Source of the DNA: Clostridiales bacterium
GTDB taxonomy: Bacteria; Bacillota; Clostridia; Lachnospirales; Lachnospiraceae
Length of the DNA: 35,265 nucleotides
Assembly (NCBI GenBank): GCA_012519695.1
Contig: JAAYPT010000017.1
Span: 1-35,265, forward strand
Direction of reading: 5' to 3'
Shown here piece after piece: positions 8,644 to 17,146 of this stretch. The stretch's first letter is position 1. The number at the start of each line of letters is the position of its first letter. Under the pieces are notes generated by a model that did not search any database, was not told the origin of the DNA, and was given only the letters and a program-made list of their open reading frames with translations. Made by a program: the position numbers and the translations under genes.

Positions 8644-9755
8644 AAGCATTAGGGATTATTTTAGCAGGAGGAAACAGCAGCAAAATGCAGGAATTGTCCA
8701 GCAAGCGCGCCATAGCGGCGATGCCGGTTGGTGGAAGTTTCCGAAGTATTGATTTTACACTTAGTAATATGAGTAATTCACATATTCAGAAGGTAGCAGT
8801 ATTAACACAGTATAACGCAAGAAGTCTGAATGAACATTTAAGTTCGTCAAAATGGTGGGATTTCGGCAGAAAGCAGGGAGGGCTTTATGTATTTAATCCA
8901 ACCGTTACTTCTGAAAACAGTTGGTGGTATCGTGGAACGGCAGATGCGATATACCGCAATATTGATTTCTTAAAAAGAAGTCATGAACCGTATGTTGTGA
9001 TTGCAGACGGCGATTGTGTATACAAGATGGATTATAATGAACTACTGGAGTTTCATATTGCTAAAAAGGCAGATATTACAGTAGTGTGCAAGGAAATGCC
9101 AAAGGATGAAGATGTCAGCCGCTTCGGGGTGGTGCGGATGAACGAAAATTCCAGAATTGTAGAGTTTGAAGAAAAGCCTATGGTAGCACAGTCCAATACC
9201 ATATCAGCAGGAATTTATGTATTGCGTAGAAGACAGCTGATAGAGATGTTGGAACGTTGTGCACAGGAAAATCGCTACAATTTTGTGACAGACATTTTGA
9301 TTCGTTATAAAAATATGAAGAGAATCTACGGTTATAAGTTGGAGTCCTACTGGAGCAATATTGCAACGGTAGAATCTTACTATAAGACCAATATGGACTT
9401 CTTAAAACCGGAAGTTCGTGCATATTTTAGAGAGGAACCAAAGATTTATTCTAAGATAGAAGATCTTCCACCGGCAAAATATAATGTGGGTTCAGAAGTG
9501 CACAATAGTTTAGTTGCCAGCGGATGTATTATTAATAGTAAAGTAGAAAATTCTATCTTATTCAAGAAGGTATTTGTAGGTAAAAATTGTGTCATTAAAA
9601 ATTCTATTATTTTAAATGATGTGTATATTGGAGATAACACGCACATCGAGAATTGTATCGTAGAAAGCCGCGATACGTTGCGGGCGAATACATATTTTAG
9701 TGGCGGTGATGGAATTAAGGTAGTATGTGAAAACAACGAAAGATATGTAATGTAG
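8640..9755 (+). CDS. glgD: GlgD, second (regulatory) ADP-glucose pyrophosphorylase subunit
   Basis: Paralogue of GlgC found in Firmicutes, where GlgC and GlgD form a hetero-oligomer and GlgD itself has little activity (family knowledge). The nucleotide loop is altered to [12 protein letters not shown] instead of GGQGSRLxxL, which fits a non-catalytic or weakly catalytic role. [15 protein letters not shown] and the C-terminal beta-helix repeats ([29 protein letters not shown]) remain. At 371 residues it is about 50 shorter than GlgC. It starts inside the glgC stop codon. No glgA, glgB or glgP is in view, so the rest of the pathway lies elsewhere. Confidence 0.94.
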   Translation: MKALGIILAGGNSSKMQELSSKRAIAAMPVGGSFRSIDFTLSNMSNSHIQKVAVLTQYNARSLNEHLSSSKWWDFGRKQGGLYVFNPTVTSENSWWYRGTADAIYRNIDFLKRSHEPYVVIADGDCVYKMDYNELLEFHIAKKADITVVCKEMPKDEDVSRFGVVRMNENSRIVEFEEKPMVAQSNTISAGIYVLRRRQLIEMLERCAQENRYNFVTDILIRYKNMKRIYGYKLESYWSNIATVESYYKTNMDFLKPEVRAYFREEPKIYSKIEDLPPAKYNVGSEVHNSLVASGCIINSKVENSILFKKVFVGKNCVIKNSIILNDVYIGDNTHIENCIVESRDTLRANTYFSGGDGIKVVCENNERYVM

Positions 9756-9807
9756 GTTTATTTATTAAAGCAAAAGTAGCAAAGACATATAGAAAGGGGC
9801 AGCAATT

Positions 9808-10080
9808 ATGCAGATTACGGACGTAAGAATTAGAAAAGTAGAAAAAGAAGGTAAAATGAGAGCAGTTGTTTCAATTACATTAGATGAAGAATTTGTTGTT
9901 CATGATATTAAGGTAATTGAAGGAGAGAAGGGACTATTTATTGCAATGCCAAGCCGTAAGGCAGCGGATGGGGAATACCGTGACATTGCACATCCAATCA
10001 ATTCACAGACAAGAGAGCGGATTCAGAAGATTATTTTAGAGAAGTATGAGGCAGAAATAGCCACAGGAGAAGCAGAATAG
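9808..10080 (+). CDS. spoVG: SpoVG, RNA-binding/septation regulator
   Basis: Small nucleic-acid-binding regulator, first known from septation and cortex formation in Bacillus and later as a pleiotropic RNA/DNA-binding protein in Gram-positives. The 90-residue protein begins [19 protein letters not shown] and carries the family core ([39 protein letters not shown]). AGAAAGGGG precedes the ATG. It sits 52 nt after glgD without a terminator, so it may be read through from the glgCD promoters; I saw no convincing sigma-H promoter of its own. A strong terminator follows. Confidence 0.95.
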   Translation: MQITDVRIRKVEKEGKMRAVVSITLDEEFVVHDIKVIEGEKGLFIAMPSRKAADGEYRDIAHPINSQTRERIQKIILEKYEAEIATGEAE

Positions 10081-10112
10081 AGTTTGCAAGGTAGTTTACT
10101 ATGGGTGTGAAA

Positions 10113-10147
10113 AACCAGTGGACGGTAGGGGTACCGTTCCACTGGTT
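10113..10147 (+). terminator. Terminator after spoVG
   Basis: Stem AACCAGTGGACGGTA (10113-10127) with its complement at 10132-10147 (one bulged T) around a GGGG loop, followed by CTTTTTAT. The opposite strand has only a short T-run, so it may also work weakly for the convergent AraC gene. Confidence 0.88.
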
Positions 10148-10202
10148 CTTTTTATACAATAGAAAACTGTGTTCGATGGATTCTATTGATTAAAAACGCT
10201 TC

Positions 10203-11090
10203 TCACAGTTTCATCCGAAACTGCTTTGGAGTAATCCCTTTTTGTTGTTTAAATACGCGAATGAAATGACTGCAATCTGAAAATCCCGTTTCCTGACTAA
10301 TATAATTCAGGTCTAAATTGGTAAAGCGAAGTAAATCTTCCGCCTTACAGATACGAATAAATTCAATATATTTTTTGTAGGATTGTCCGTAAGTTTCACG
10401 AAACGTCTTGGCAAAGTAAGAGTAACTCATGTGACAACGTTCTGCTAAGTCCTCTACCTTAAGAGGAAGATGCGCATGGGTATCAATGTATTCCGTAATA
10501 GAAGCAAGGAAATCGGAATCCTTCGGTGGAGCAAATGCCTGGTCGGTATCAAATCCGTTTTCACGCCAAATTCTTATAATTTCCAGTAAAATAGTTTGTA
10601 TACAAGAACGAATCATCATACGGTAGCCAAAATGCTGGTGTTCCATTTCAGTGATACAACGAATAAAGAGCTCTTCCATGGAAAGATTGCTCAATTGTTC
10701 TGCTGTAAGGTATACGCTGGCATTTTTATCCTCTCGTGCATGGGCAAAGAGGCTTGGGATATGGATGCCGGAAAACGTAGAAGAAGAGTGGTCAGTGGCA
10801 GGAAATAACTGTCCTAAGTCAAACTTCAGTACGCAGTAACGCAGCGGAACATCCGTTGCAATATAAATGCTGTGTATCGTCTGGGGGAGAAAAAGAACCA
10901 GGTCTCCCGGAGAGGTATAATAGGTTTGGTTATCGCAGGTAATAATGCCGCTTCCTTCCTGAAAATAAAGAAGCTCTGCAAAATAGTGCCAGTGTGGTCG
11001 AACAGGAAAATAGCTATTCCTAGCACTGTCAGCAGAAAAGCATTCATATGGCGCATTCAGCGAATCCGAATATTCAAACAAAGAATTCAT
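10203..11090 (-). CDS. AraC-family transcriptional regulator with cupin sensor domain
   Basis: Sugar-responsive activator type: an N-terminal cupin fold (PHWHYFAELLYFQEGSG ... TSPGDLVLFLPQTIHS) that would bind the inducer, and a C-terminal double helix-turn-helix of about 100 residues (LPLKVEDLAERCHMSYSYFA and GFSDCSHFIRVFKQQKG). I start it at the ATG at 11090, which has GAGG 8 nt upstream; a longer frame to 11120 would need a TTG start inside the leader. It is divergent from the GH113/ManA relic, and AraC proteins of this type usually control the adjacent sugar operon. Its former target now seems deleted, so the regulator may be orphaned or act elsewhere. Inducer unknown; mannose or manno-oligosaccharide is a guess from context. 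Confidence 0.88.
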   Translation of the reverse strand: MNSLFEYSDSLNAPYECFSADSARNSYFPVRPHWHYFAELLYFQEGSGIITCDNQTYYTSPGDLVLFLPQTIHSIYIATDVPLRYCVLKFDLGQLFPATDHSSSTFSGIHIPSLFAHAREDKNASVYLTAEQLSNLSMEELFIRCITEMEHQHFGYRMMIRSCIQTILLEIIRIWRENGFDTDQAFAPPKDSDFLASITEYIDTHAHLPLKVEDLAERCHMSYSYFAKTFRETYGQSYKKYIEFIRICKAEDLLRFTNLDLNYISQETGFSDCSHFIRVFKQQKGITPKQFRMKL

Positions 11091-11237
11091 AGTATCAACC
11101 TCGAAAAGTATAGTTTCCAAAATAGATTTATACTATTTTTATAATAGAATATTATAGCAGTAAGTGAAAGAAAATGTTATATTCAACGAGTGAGTTTTAA
11201 AAGTTTCTAAATAGAAATGGAAAGAAGGAGAACGAAA

Positions 11238-11608
11238 ATGGAATATATTTGCGGAATGACATTTGCACCATTTGCAGCAGAGGGCAAGTTTCTGAAAAAG
11301 GAAACAAGAGAAAGTCTTAAAAAAATGAAAGAACTTACCGGTGCAAACTTTGTAATACTGGTACCAAATGGATTGCAGGAAACAACTTATTCAGAAGAAA
11401 TTTGTTATACTTCTCCTGCTACCATGGGAGACGATGAATTAAAAGAAATGATTGCGTATGCAAAAAGCCTTGGAATGTGGGTGGCACTGAAACCTACCGT
11501 AAATTGTAAAAATGGAATCTGGAGAGCATATGTGAACTTTTTTGATGAAGATGTGCCTTGCGAACCAAAGTGGAGAAACTGGTTTGCTTCCTACGAAAAA
11601 TTTCAGTT
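11238..11608 (+). pseudogene. N-terminal remnant of a GH113-like beta-mannanase/glycosidase
   Basis: About 124 codons with a good ribosome site (AAGGAG, 7 nt before the ATG). The residues resemble the first part of a TIM-barrel glycosidase of family GH113: CGMTFAPFAAEGKF, then ESLKKMKELTGANFVILVP, then ELKEMIAYAKSLGMWVALKP, then NGIWRAY and WRNWFASYEKF. The family is about 300-350 residues; here the reading stops being family-like near 11608 and ends at a TAG at 11628, so the catalytic acids in the later barrel strands are gone. The sequence after the break matches the end of a different gene (manA-like, +2 frame). Family assignment is from memory of the fold's N-terminal motifs and is moderate. 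Confidence 0.6.
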
Positions 11609-11860
11609 GCGGGTGATTGTCTGTACTTAGAAACCGTAGCAGAACATGTGAAAAATCGCATGCATAAGGTATTTAAGTTAGAAGTAGAAAAGAAAGCAAC
11701 ATTTGAACAGAAATATCCATTTATGCTGGTAAGCGTATTAGAAAGTGATGGACTGTTAAATGGCGAGTTGGTAAAGAAGGGAGACCATTTGATTCTTCCA
11801 GCCGGACTTGGAACAGTTGAAGTAGCAGGAAACTTAAAAGCAATCTGCTCTACTTTGTAA
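11609..11860 (+). pseudogene. manA: C-terminal remnant of class I mannose-6-phosphate isomerase
   Basis: The frame shifted relative to the preceding remnant encodes a short piece GDCLYLE and then a continuous jelly-roll tail: FKLEVEKKATFEQKYPFML, VSVLESDGLLNGELVKKGDH and LILPAGLGTVEVAGNLKAI. These match the C-terminal domain of ManA, which interconverts mannose 6-phosphate and fructose 6-phosphate. The zinc-site N-terminal half is absent. No start codon or ribosome site belongs to it; the frame enters from the GH113-like remnant through the deletion joint. Together the two pieces look like one deletion that joined two genes of a mannan/mannose operon. Confidence 0.6.
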
Positions 11861-11897
11861 GAAAAACTTAAGAAAAATTTGAAGATATTTCTATTAA

Positions 11898-11959
11898 AAA
11901 TCCGTTATAATGTGATATACTGTACAAGGCAATGCAGTATACATGATTATAACGGATTT
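11898..11959 (+). promoter_or_regulatory. Large inverted repeat in the uppP leader
   Basis: AAATCCGTTATAAT (11898-11911) is repeated in perfect inverted form at 11946-11959; inside it TATACTG (11916-11922) pairs with CAGTATA (11935-11941). The arm contains TATAAT (11906-11911) and TATACT (11916-11921), either of which may be a -10 box. The right arm runs into TTTATTTTG. It could be an operator over the uppP promoter, or a leader or terminator hairpin. Confidence 0.55.
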
Positions 11960-11996
11960 ATTTTGTTAAAAGATGATGAAATAGAAAGGAAAAAAG

Positions 11997-12818
11997 ATGT
12001 TAGAGATTTTAAAAGCAGTTATCTACGGAATTGTAGAGGGCATTACAGAGTGGCTCCCGGTCAGCAGTACGGGACATATGATTTTACTGGAAGAAATTAT
12101 GCCAATGGATGTATCCAAGGATTTTTGGAATATGTTTTTGGTAGTGGTACAGTTAGGTGCAATTTTAGCAGTGGTACTTTTGTTTTGGAATAAAATTTTT
12201 CCGTTTAAGCCTAAGGAAAAAGATGTGATAGATATGAAAATCATGAACCTGTGGGGAAAAATTTTAGTTGCCTGTGTACCTGCGGGAATAGTAGGTGTAT
12301 TATTTGATGACTGGCTGGATGAACACCTGTATAATTACTGGGTAGTATCTATTATGTTGATGTTAGTAGGATTAGTGTTTATTATTGTGGAAAATCACAA
12401 TAAAGGACATCGTGCAACCATGCGAAATACCAATGCCATCACATATCGTGCAGCAGCTATGATTGGTGTATTTCAGCTTATTGCGGCAGTTCTTCCGGGT
12501 ACTTCCCGTTCCGGTGCAACCATTATCGGGGCATTGATGATTGGGGTATCTCGTACAGCAGCAACAGAGTTTACATTCTATCTGGCAATTCCGGTTATGT
12601 TTGGAGCAAGCCTTTTGAAGCTTGTAAAATTCGGGCTTGCATTTAGTGGAATGGAATTGGGAATACTCTTAACAGGTATGATTGTTTCATTTGTAGTATC
12701 TGTGATTGTGATTCGTTTCTTAATGGGATATATCAAAAAGCACGACTTTAAAATATTCGGATGGTATCGTATTATATTAGGAGCCATTGTATTATTGTAT
12801 TTTGGTGTAATCCGTTAA
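11997..12818 (+). CDS. uppP: Undecaprenyl-diphosphatase (BacA/UppP)
   Basis: Integral membrane phosphatase that recycles undecaprenyl pyrophosphate to the monophosphate lipid carrier for peptidoglycan and other wall polymers; it also confers bacitracin tolerance. The two family signatures are present: EGITEWLPVSSTGHM (~14-28) and PGTSRSGATI (~167-176), with about eight hydrophobic segments over 273 residues, the usual length. GAAAGGAAA precedes the ATG. It is first in a run with pth and mfd, but a 100-nt gap separates it from pth. A strong inverted repeat covers its leader. Confidence 0.95.
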   Translation: MLEILKAVIYGIVEGITEWLPVSSTGHMILLEEIMPMDVSKDFWNMFLVVVQLGAILAVVLLFWNKIFPFKPKEKDVIDMKIMNLWGKILVACVPAGIVGVLFDDWLDEHLYNYWVVSIMLMLVGLVFIIVENHNKGHRATMRNTNAITYRAAAMIGVFQLIAAVLPGTSRSGATIIGALMIGVSRTAATEFTFYLAIPVMFGASLLKLVKFGLAFSGMELGILLTGMIVSFVVSVIVIRFLMGYIKKHDFKIFGWYRIILGAIVLLYFGVIR

Positions 12819-12918
12819 TGACGTATTAAGGGCATAAGGAAGCATAGAATATAAGCGGAGTGCTGAGAAAATGATACGAGAATGGCTTAGAAGAAAGAAA
12901 CAGAAAGAGGAAAAGATT

Positions 12919-13479
12919 ATGTATGTAATTGCAGGCTTGGGAAATCCTACCGCAAAGTATGAGAAAACAAGACATAACGTAGGATTTGATGTTATTGACC
13001 GGCTGGCAGAGAAATATAATATAAGAGTGTCCGATAACAGACAGAAGGCACTTTGCGGAACCGGAATCATAGAAGGAGAAAAAGTATTACTGGTAAAACC
13101 CCAGACTTTTATGAATTTAAGTGGTGAAAGCATTGGTGCAATTCTTAACTTTTATAAAGTAGAACCGGAGACGAATCTCATTGTGATTTATGATGATATC
13201 AGTTTAGAACCGGGAAGACTTCGGATTCGTAAGAAAGGGAGTGCCGGAGGACATAACGGAATTAAAAATATCATTGCCCATACCGGAACACAGGAATTTT
13301 TACGAATCAAAGTAGGAGTTGGAGAAAAACCACAAGGCTGGGATTTGGCAGACTATGTGCTGGGACGTTTTTCCAAGGAAGACAGAGAAAAAGTAGAAGA
13401 TGCGTATGAACGCGCGGTAGAAGCAGTAAGCTATATGGTAAAAGGAGAAACAGATAAGGCAATGAATCTGTTTAACTAA
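12919..13479 (+). CDS. pth: Peptidyl-tRNA hydrolase
   Basis: Releases tRNA from prematurely dropped peptidyl-tRNA in the cytosol. MYVIAGLGNPTAKYEKTRHN contains the catalytic His (~20) and the substrate Asn (~10); KPQTFMNLSGES and YDDISLEPGRLRIR and GSAGGHNGIKNI are family blocks. The 186-residue length is standard. I start it at the ATG at 12919, 8 nt after AGAGG, where the family N-terminus MYVIAGLGNP begins; the in-frame ATG at 12871 would add a basic extension. It lies 28 nt before mfd, the same order as in Bacillus (pth ... mfd). Confidence 0.95.
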   Translation: MYVIAGLGNPTAKYEKTRHNVGFDVIDRLAEKYNIRVSDNRQKALCGTGIIEGEKVLLVKPQTFMNLSGESIGAILNFYKVEPETNLIVIYDDISLEPGRLRIRKKGSAGGHNGIKNIIAHTGTQEFLRIKVGVGEKPQGWDLADYVLGRFSKEDREKVEDAYERAVEAVSYMVKGETDKAMNLFN

Positions 13480-13507
13480 TAGGAACTTGAAGCTGAGGTA
13501 GAAAGAA

Positions 13508-16500
13508 ATGGAAAGTTTTACAAAACCTCTATCAGGGTTAAAGGAATATGAAGAATTAAAAACAACACTTTCTAAAGAGAAAGGAATCATACAGGTTTCT
13601 GGATGCATTGATGTCCAGAAGCCTCATTTGATTTACAGCTTATCTAAGGAAAAAGAGAAAAAACTCATTGTAACCTTTAATGAACAAAAGGCAAGGGAAT
13701 TATACGATAATTATCGATTTTATGACAGAGAGGCAGTGTATTACCCTGCAAAAGACGTGTTGTTTTATCAGTCAGATATTCGCGGAAATGCCTTAACGGC
13801 AGAGCGTTTGCAGGCGGTGCGGGCAATTTTAGAAAATGAGCAGGTAACGATTATTATTACCTTCGATGCATTAATGGATCGAATTGCACCTATTACCAAT
13901 ATCAAAGAGGGAATTTTGAACTATACCGTGGGAGACTCTATGGATATGGAGAAAATGAAGGAAAAACTGGTACAGTTAGGATATGAGCGTAATTATCAGA
14001 TTGAAGGTGCAGGACAATTCGCTGTCCGTGGTGGAATCCTCGATATTTTTCCACTAACGGAGGAAGTACCATATCGTATCGAGTTATGGGGAGATGAGAT
14101 TGATTCTATTCGTAGTTTTGAGGTAGAAAGTCAACGTTCCATTGAAAATCTGGAAAGTGTGGAGATTTATCCGGCATGTGAAGTTGTGTTATCTAAAGAG
14201 CAGATAGCACAGGGATTAGAGAAAATTGAAACCGAAGCGGAAGAACTTTATGAGACATTCCGAAAGGAAATGAAAACAGAGGAAGCACATCGTATTCGTA
14301 AGACGTTAGATGCCTTAAAAGAAGAACTTACAGAGCTTGGACGAGTGGATAATTTAGACAGTTATCTTAGTTACTTTTTAGAGGAAACGGTGTCCTTTTT
14401 AGATTATTTTCCAAAGGAAAATACATTGATATTTTTGGATGAGCCCGCTCGTATTGCGGAAAAAGGACGAGTCGTAGAACAGGAATTTTCCGAAAGTATG
14501 AAGCATCGTCTGGAAAAGGGATATATTTTACCGGGACAAATGAATGCACTGTATACCGGGGCAGAAATTTTTGCCACATTAGAGCATCGGAAATGTGTAG
14601 CAGTGACAACCCTGGAAATGAAGGTCAATGAGCTGGAGATTAAGTATCGGTACAATATCCAGACCAAGGCGGTAAATCCATATAATCGTAGTTTTGAAAT
14701 ACTTATTAAGGATTTACAGCGATATAAGAAAAATAAATACCGTGTGATTTTACTGTCAGGTTCAAAAACCCGTGCTACCCATTTAGCAGAAGATTTGCAA
14801 AATGAAGGACTCAGTTGCTTTTACAGCGAGGATTTTAACCATGAAGTGCAACCGGGAGAAGTGATGGTTGCTTATGGAAAACTCAATAAAGGATTTGAAT
14901 ATCCGGACATTAAGTTTGTGGTGATTTCGGAAAGTGATATTTTCGGTGGCGAAAAGAAGCGTAAGAAGAAGCGAAAGATTTATGAGGGAGAGAAAATCCA
15001 AAGCTTTACAGACTTAAATGTGGGAGACTATGTGGTACATGAGCGGTACGGTGTGGGAATTTATCGAGGCATTGAAAAAGTCGAGATTCAAAAGACGGTA
15101 AAGGACTATATTAAGATTGAATACGATAAGGGCAGTACGCTGTATATTTTGGCAACTCAGTTAGAGGCAATTCAAAAATATGCAGGAGCAGATGCAAAGA
15201 AGCCAAAGATTAACCGCTTAGACGGTCAGGAGTGGAATAAGACCAAGAGCAGGGTAAAAGGTGCAGTCAAAGAGATTGCCAAGGAACTGGTAGAGTTGTA
15301 TGCTATTCGCCAGCAGACAGAAGGATTTCAGTACGGACCGGATACGGTATGGCAACGGGAGTTTGAAGAAATGTTCCCATTTGAGGAAACAGAAGACCAG
15401 GAACTTGCCATTGAAGCTACCAAAAAGGATATGGAGAGCACCAAGATTATGGATCGCCTCATTTGCGGTGATGTGGGATATGGCAAGACGGAAGTTGCCA
15501 TACGAGCAGCATTTAAAGCCGTACAAGAGGGAAAGCAGGTAGTTTACCTTGTACCTACCACCATTTTGGCACAGCAGCATTATAATAACTTCGTACAGCG
15601 AATGAAAGATTTCCCGGTTCAGGTAGACTTGATGTGCCGTTTTTGCACCAATGGACAGATAAAAAAGACCGTAGAGGGCTTGAAAAAGGGAATGGTAGAC
15701 ATTGTAATTGGAACACATCGAGTACTTTCTAAGGATGTAGAATTCAAGGATTTGGGACTGCTGATTATTGACGAGGAGCAACGTTTTGGAGTTGCCCATA
15801 AAGAAAAAATCAAGCAGATAAAGAAAAATGTAGATGTGTTGACTTTAACAGCAACACCGATTCCGAGAACCCTTCATATGAGCCTCATTGGAATTCGAGA
15901 CATGAGCGTATTAGAAGAACCACCTATGGACAGAATGCCGATTCAAACATATGTTATGGAGTTTAACGAAGAGATTGTGCGAGAGGCAATTAACCGGGAA
16001 TTAGCAAGAAATGGACAGGTGTACTATGTTTTTAACAGAGTAAATCAAATTGCAGAAGTGGCATCGAAAATTGCAGAGTTAGTACCGGAGGCAAACGTAG
16101 CCTTTGCCCATGGACAGATGAAAGAGCGCGAGTTAGAAGATATTATGTATCAGTTTATCAATGGAGAAATTGATGTACTGGTGTCTACAACCATTATTGA
16201 AACAGGACTTGATATTTCCAATGTAAATACCATGATTATCCATGATGCGGATAATATGGGACTATCCCAGCTCTATCAGTTGCGGGGAAGAGTGGGGCGT
16301 TCTAATCGTACAGCGTATGCTTTTTTGATGTATAAGCAAAATAAAATGTTAAAAGAGATTGCAGAAAAGCGTTTGTCTGCCATTAAAGAATTTACCGAAT
16401 TAGGAAGCGGATTTAAGATAGCTATGCGAGACCTGGAAATCCGCGGAGCCGGAAACCTCTTAGGTGCAAAACAGCATGGGCATATGGAAGCGGTAGGATA

Positions 16501-17038
16501 TGATTTGTACTGTAAGATGCTAAATGAAGCGGTTAAGACCTTGAAAGGAATTGAGACACCGGAACAGTTTGAAACAACCATAGAGTTAGATATGGATGCT
16601 TTTATTCCGCCAACCTATATACCAAACGAGTTCCAAAAGTTAGATATTTATAAACGAATTACCGGGATTGAAAACCAAGAGGAAAGTGAGGAAATGTTAG
16701 AAGAGCTCATTGACCGCTTTGGAGAACCACCTAAGTCCGTGGAAAATCTCCTTACCATTGCGCAGTTAAAGGCAAAGGCACATAGCTGTTACTATACGGA
16801 AATTAAGGAAAACGGAGATAAAATCAGATTTACCTTTTACCAGCAGGCAAAAATCAATCCGGTAAACATTGCACCAATGGCAGAAAAATACGAAGGGGCA
16901 CTTCAGTTTATTCGAGATTCGAAAGCACCGTATTTTGAGTATGTAAGAACACATAATACCAGACAGAAAGGACGAAGTACACTTGAGATAGCACAGCAAA
17001 TACTGGAAGATACGAGAAACTTACTGTTAGAAAAGTGA
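13508..17038 (+). CDS. mfd: Transcription-repair coupling factor
   Basis: DNA translocase that removes RNA polymerase stalled at lesions and recruits UvrA to the template strand. Domains in order: UvrB-homology module in the first ~330 residues; RNA-polymerase interaction (CarD-like) domain at ~500-565 (VGDYVVHERYGVGIYRG); helicase core with Walker A GDVGYGKTEVA (~653), DEEQ box (~753), TATPIPRTL (~780) and QLRGRVGRSNR; and the C-terminal regulatory domain (EFQKLDIYKRI). At 1176 residues it is full length. After the Walker A motif, the sequence has DLMCRFCTNGQ where many relatives have a Cys-free SRF segment, a minor oddity. It overlaps no neighbour and has no visible promoter of its own, so it is likely co-transcribed with pth. 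Confidence 0.97.
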   Translation: MESFTKPLSGLKEYEELKTTLSKEKGIIQVSGCIDVQKPHLIYSLSKEKEKKLIVTFNEQKARELYDNYRFYDREAVYYPAKDVLFYQSDIRGNALTAERLQAVRAILENEQVTIIITFDALMDRIAPITNIKEGILNYTVGDSMDMEKMKEKLVQLGYERNYQIEGAGQFAVRGGILDIFPLTEEVPYRIELWGDEIDSIRSFEVESQRSIENLESVEIYPACEVVLSKEQIAQGLEKIETEAEELYETFRKEMKTEEAHRIRKTLDALKEELTELGRVDNLDSYLSYFLEETVSFLDYFPKENTLIFLDEPARIAEKGRVVEQEFSESMKHRLEKGYILPGQMNALYTGAEIFATLEHRKCVAVTTLEMKVNELEIKYRYNIQTKAVNPYNRSFEILIKDLQRYKKNKYRVILLSGSKTRATHLAEDLQNEGLSCFYSEDFNHEVQPGEVMVAYGKLNKGFEYPDIKFVVISESDIFGGEKKRKKKRKIYEGEKIQSFTDLNVGDYVVHERYGVGIYRGIEKVEIQKTVKDYIKIEYDKGSTLYILATQLEAIQKYAGADAKKPKINRLDGQEWNKTKSRVKGAVKEIAKELVELYAIRQQTEGFQYGPDTVWQREFEEMFPFEETEDQELAIEATKKDMESTKIMDRLICGDVGYGKTEVAIRAAFKAVQEGKQVVYLVPTTILAQQHYNNFVQRMKDFPVQVDLMCRFCTNGQIKKTVEGLKKGMVDIVIGTHRVLSKDVEFKDLGLLIIDEEQRFGVAHKEKIKQIKKNVDVLTLTATPIPRTLHMSLIGIRDMSVLEEPPMDRMPIQTYVMEFNEEIVREAINRELARNGQVYYVFNRVNQIAEVASKIAELVPEANVAFAHGQMKERELEDIMYQFINGEIDVLVSTTIIETGLDISNVNTMIIHDADNMGLSQLYQLRGRVGRSNRTAYAFLMYKQNKMLKEIAEKRLSAIKEFTELGSGFKIAMRDLEIRGAGNLLGAKQHGHMEAVGYDLYCKMLNEAVKTLKGIETPEQFETTIELDMDAFIPPTYIPNEFQKLDIYKRITGIENQEESEEMLEELIDRFGEPPKSVENLLTIAQLKAKAHSCYYTEIKENGDKIRFTFYQQAKINPVNIAPMAEKYEGALQFIRDSKAPYFEYVRTHNTRQKGRSTLEIAQQILEDTRNLLLEK

Positions 17039-17065
17039 AAAAACTGTTAAATCCCTGAAAAATAG

Positions 17066-17094
17066 TTGATACACAAAAGGAAAAGAACTATAAT
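17066..17094 (+). promoter_or_regulatory. Promoter of the PrsA-like lipoprotein gene
   Basis: -35 TTGATA (17066-17071), 17-nt spacer, -10 TATAAT (17089-17094). The leader is about 46 nt and contains TAGGAGGAAAC directly before the ATG. Confidence 0.8.
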
Positions 17095-17146
17095 ATCATC
17101 AGTATGTAAAAAGAAAGATTACGAAAGAAATACCTAGGAGGAAACT

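Noticed and set aside
9756-9807. Sigma-H promoter for spoVG, as in Bacillus
   Set aside because: No match to the sigma-H pattern could be found in the short gap; transcription from glgCD is simpler.
15218-15799. Long open frame on the minus strand inside mfd
   Set aside because: It lies entirely across conserved helicase motifs of mfd, has no ribosome site and no recognisable family; it is a codon-bias shadow.
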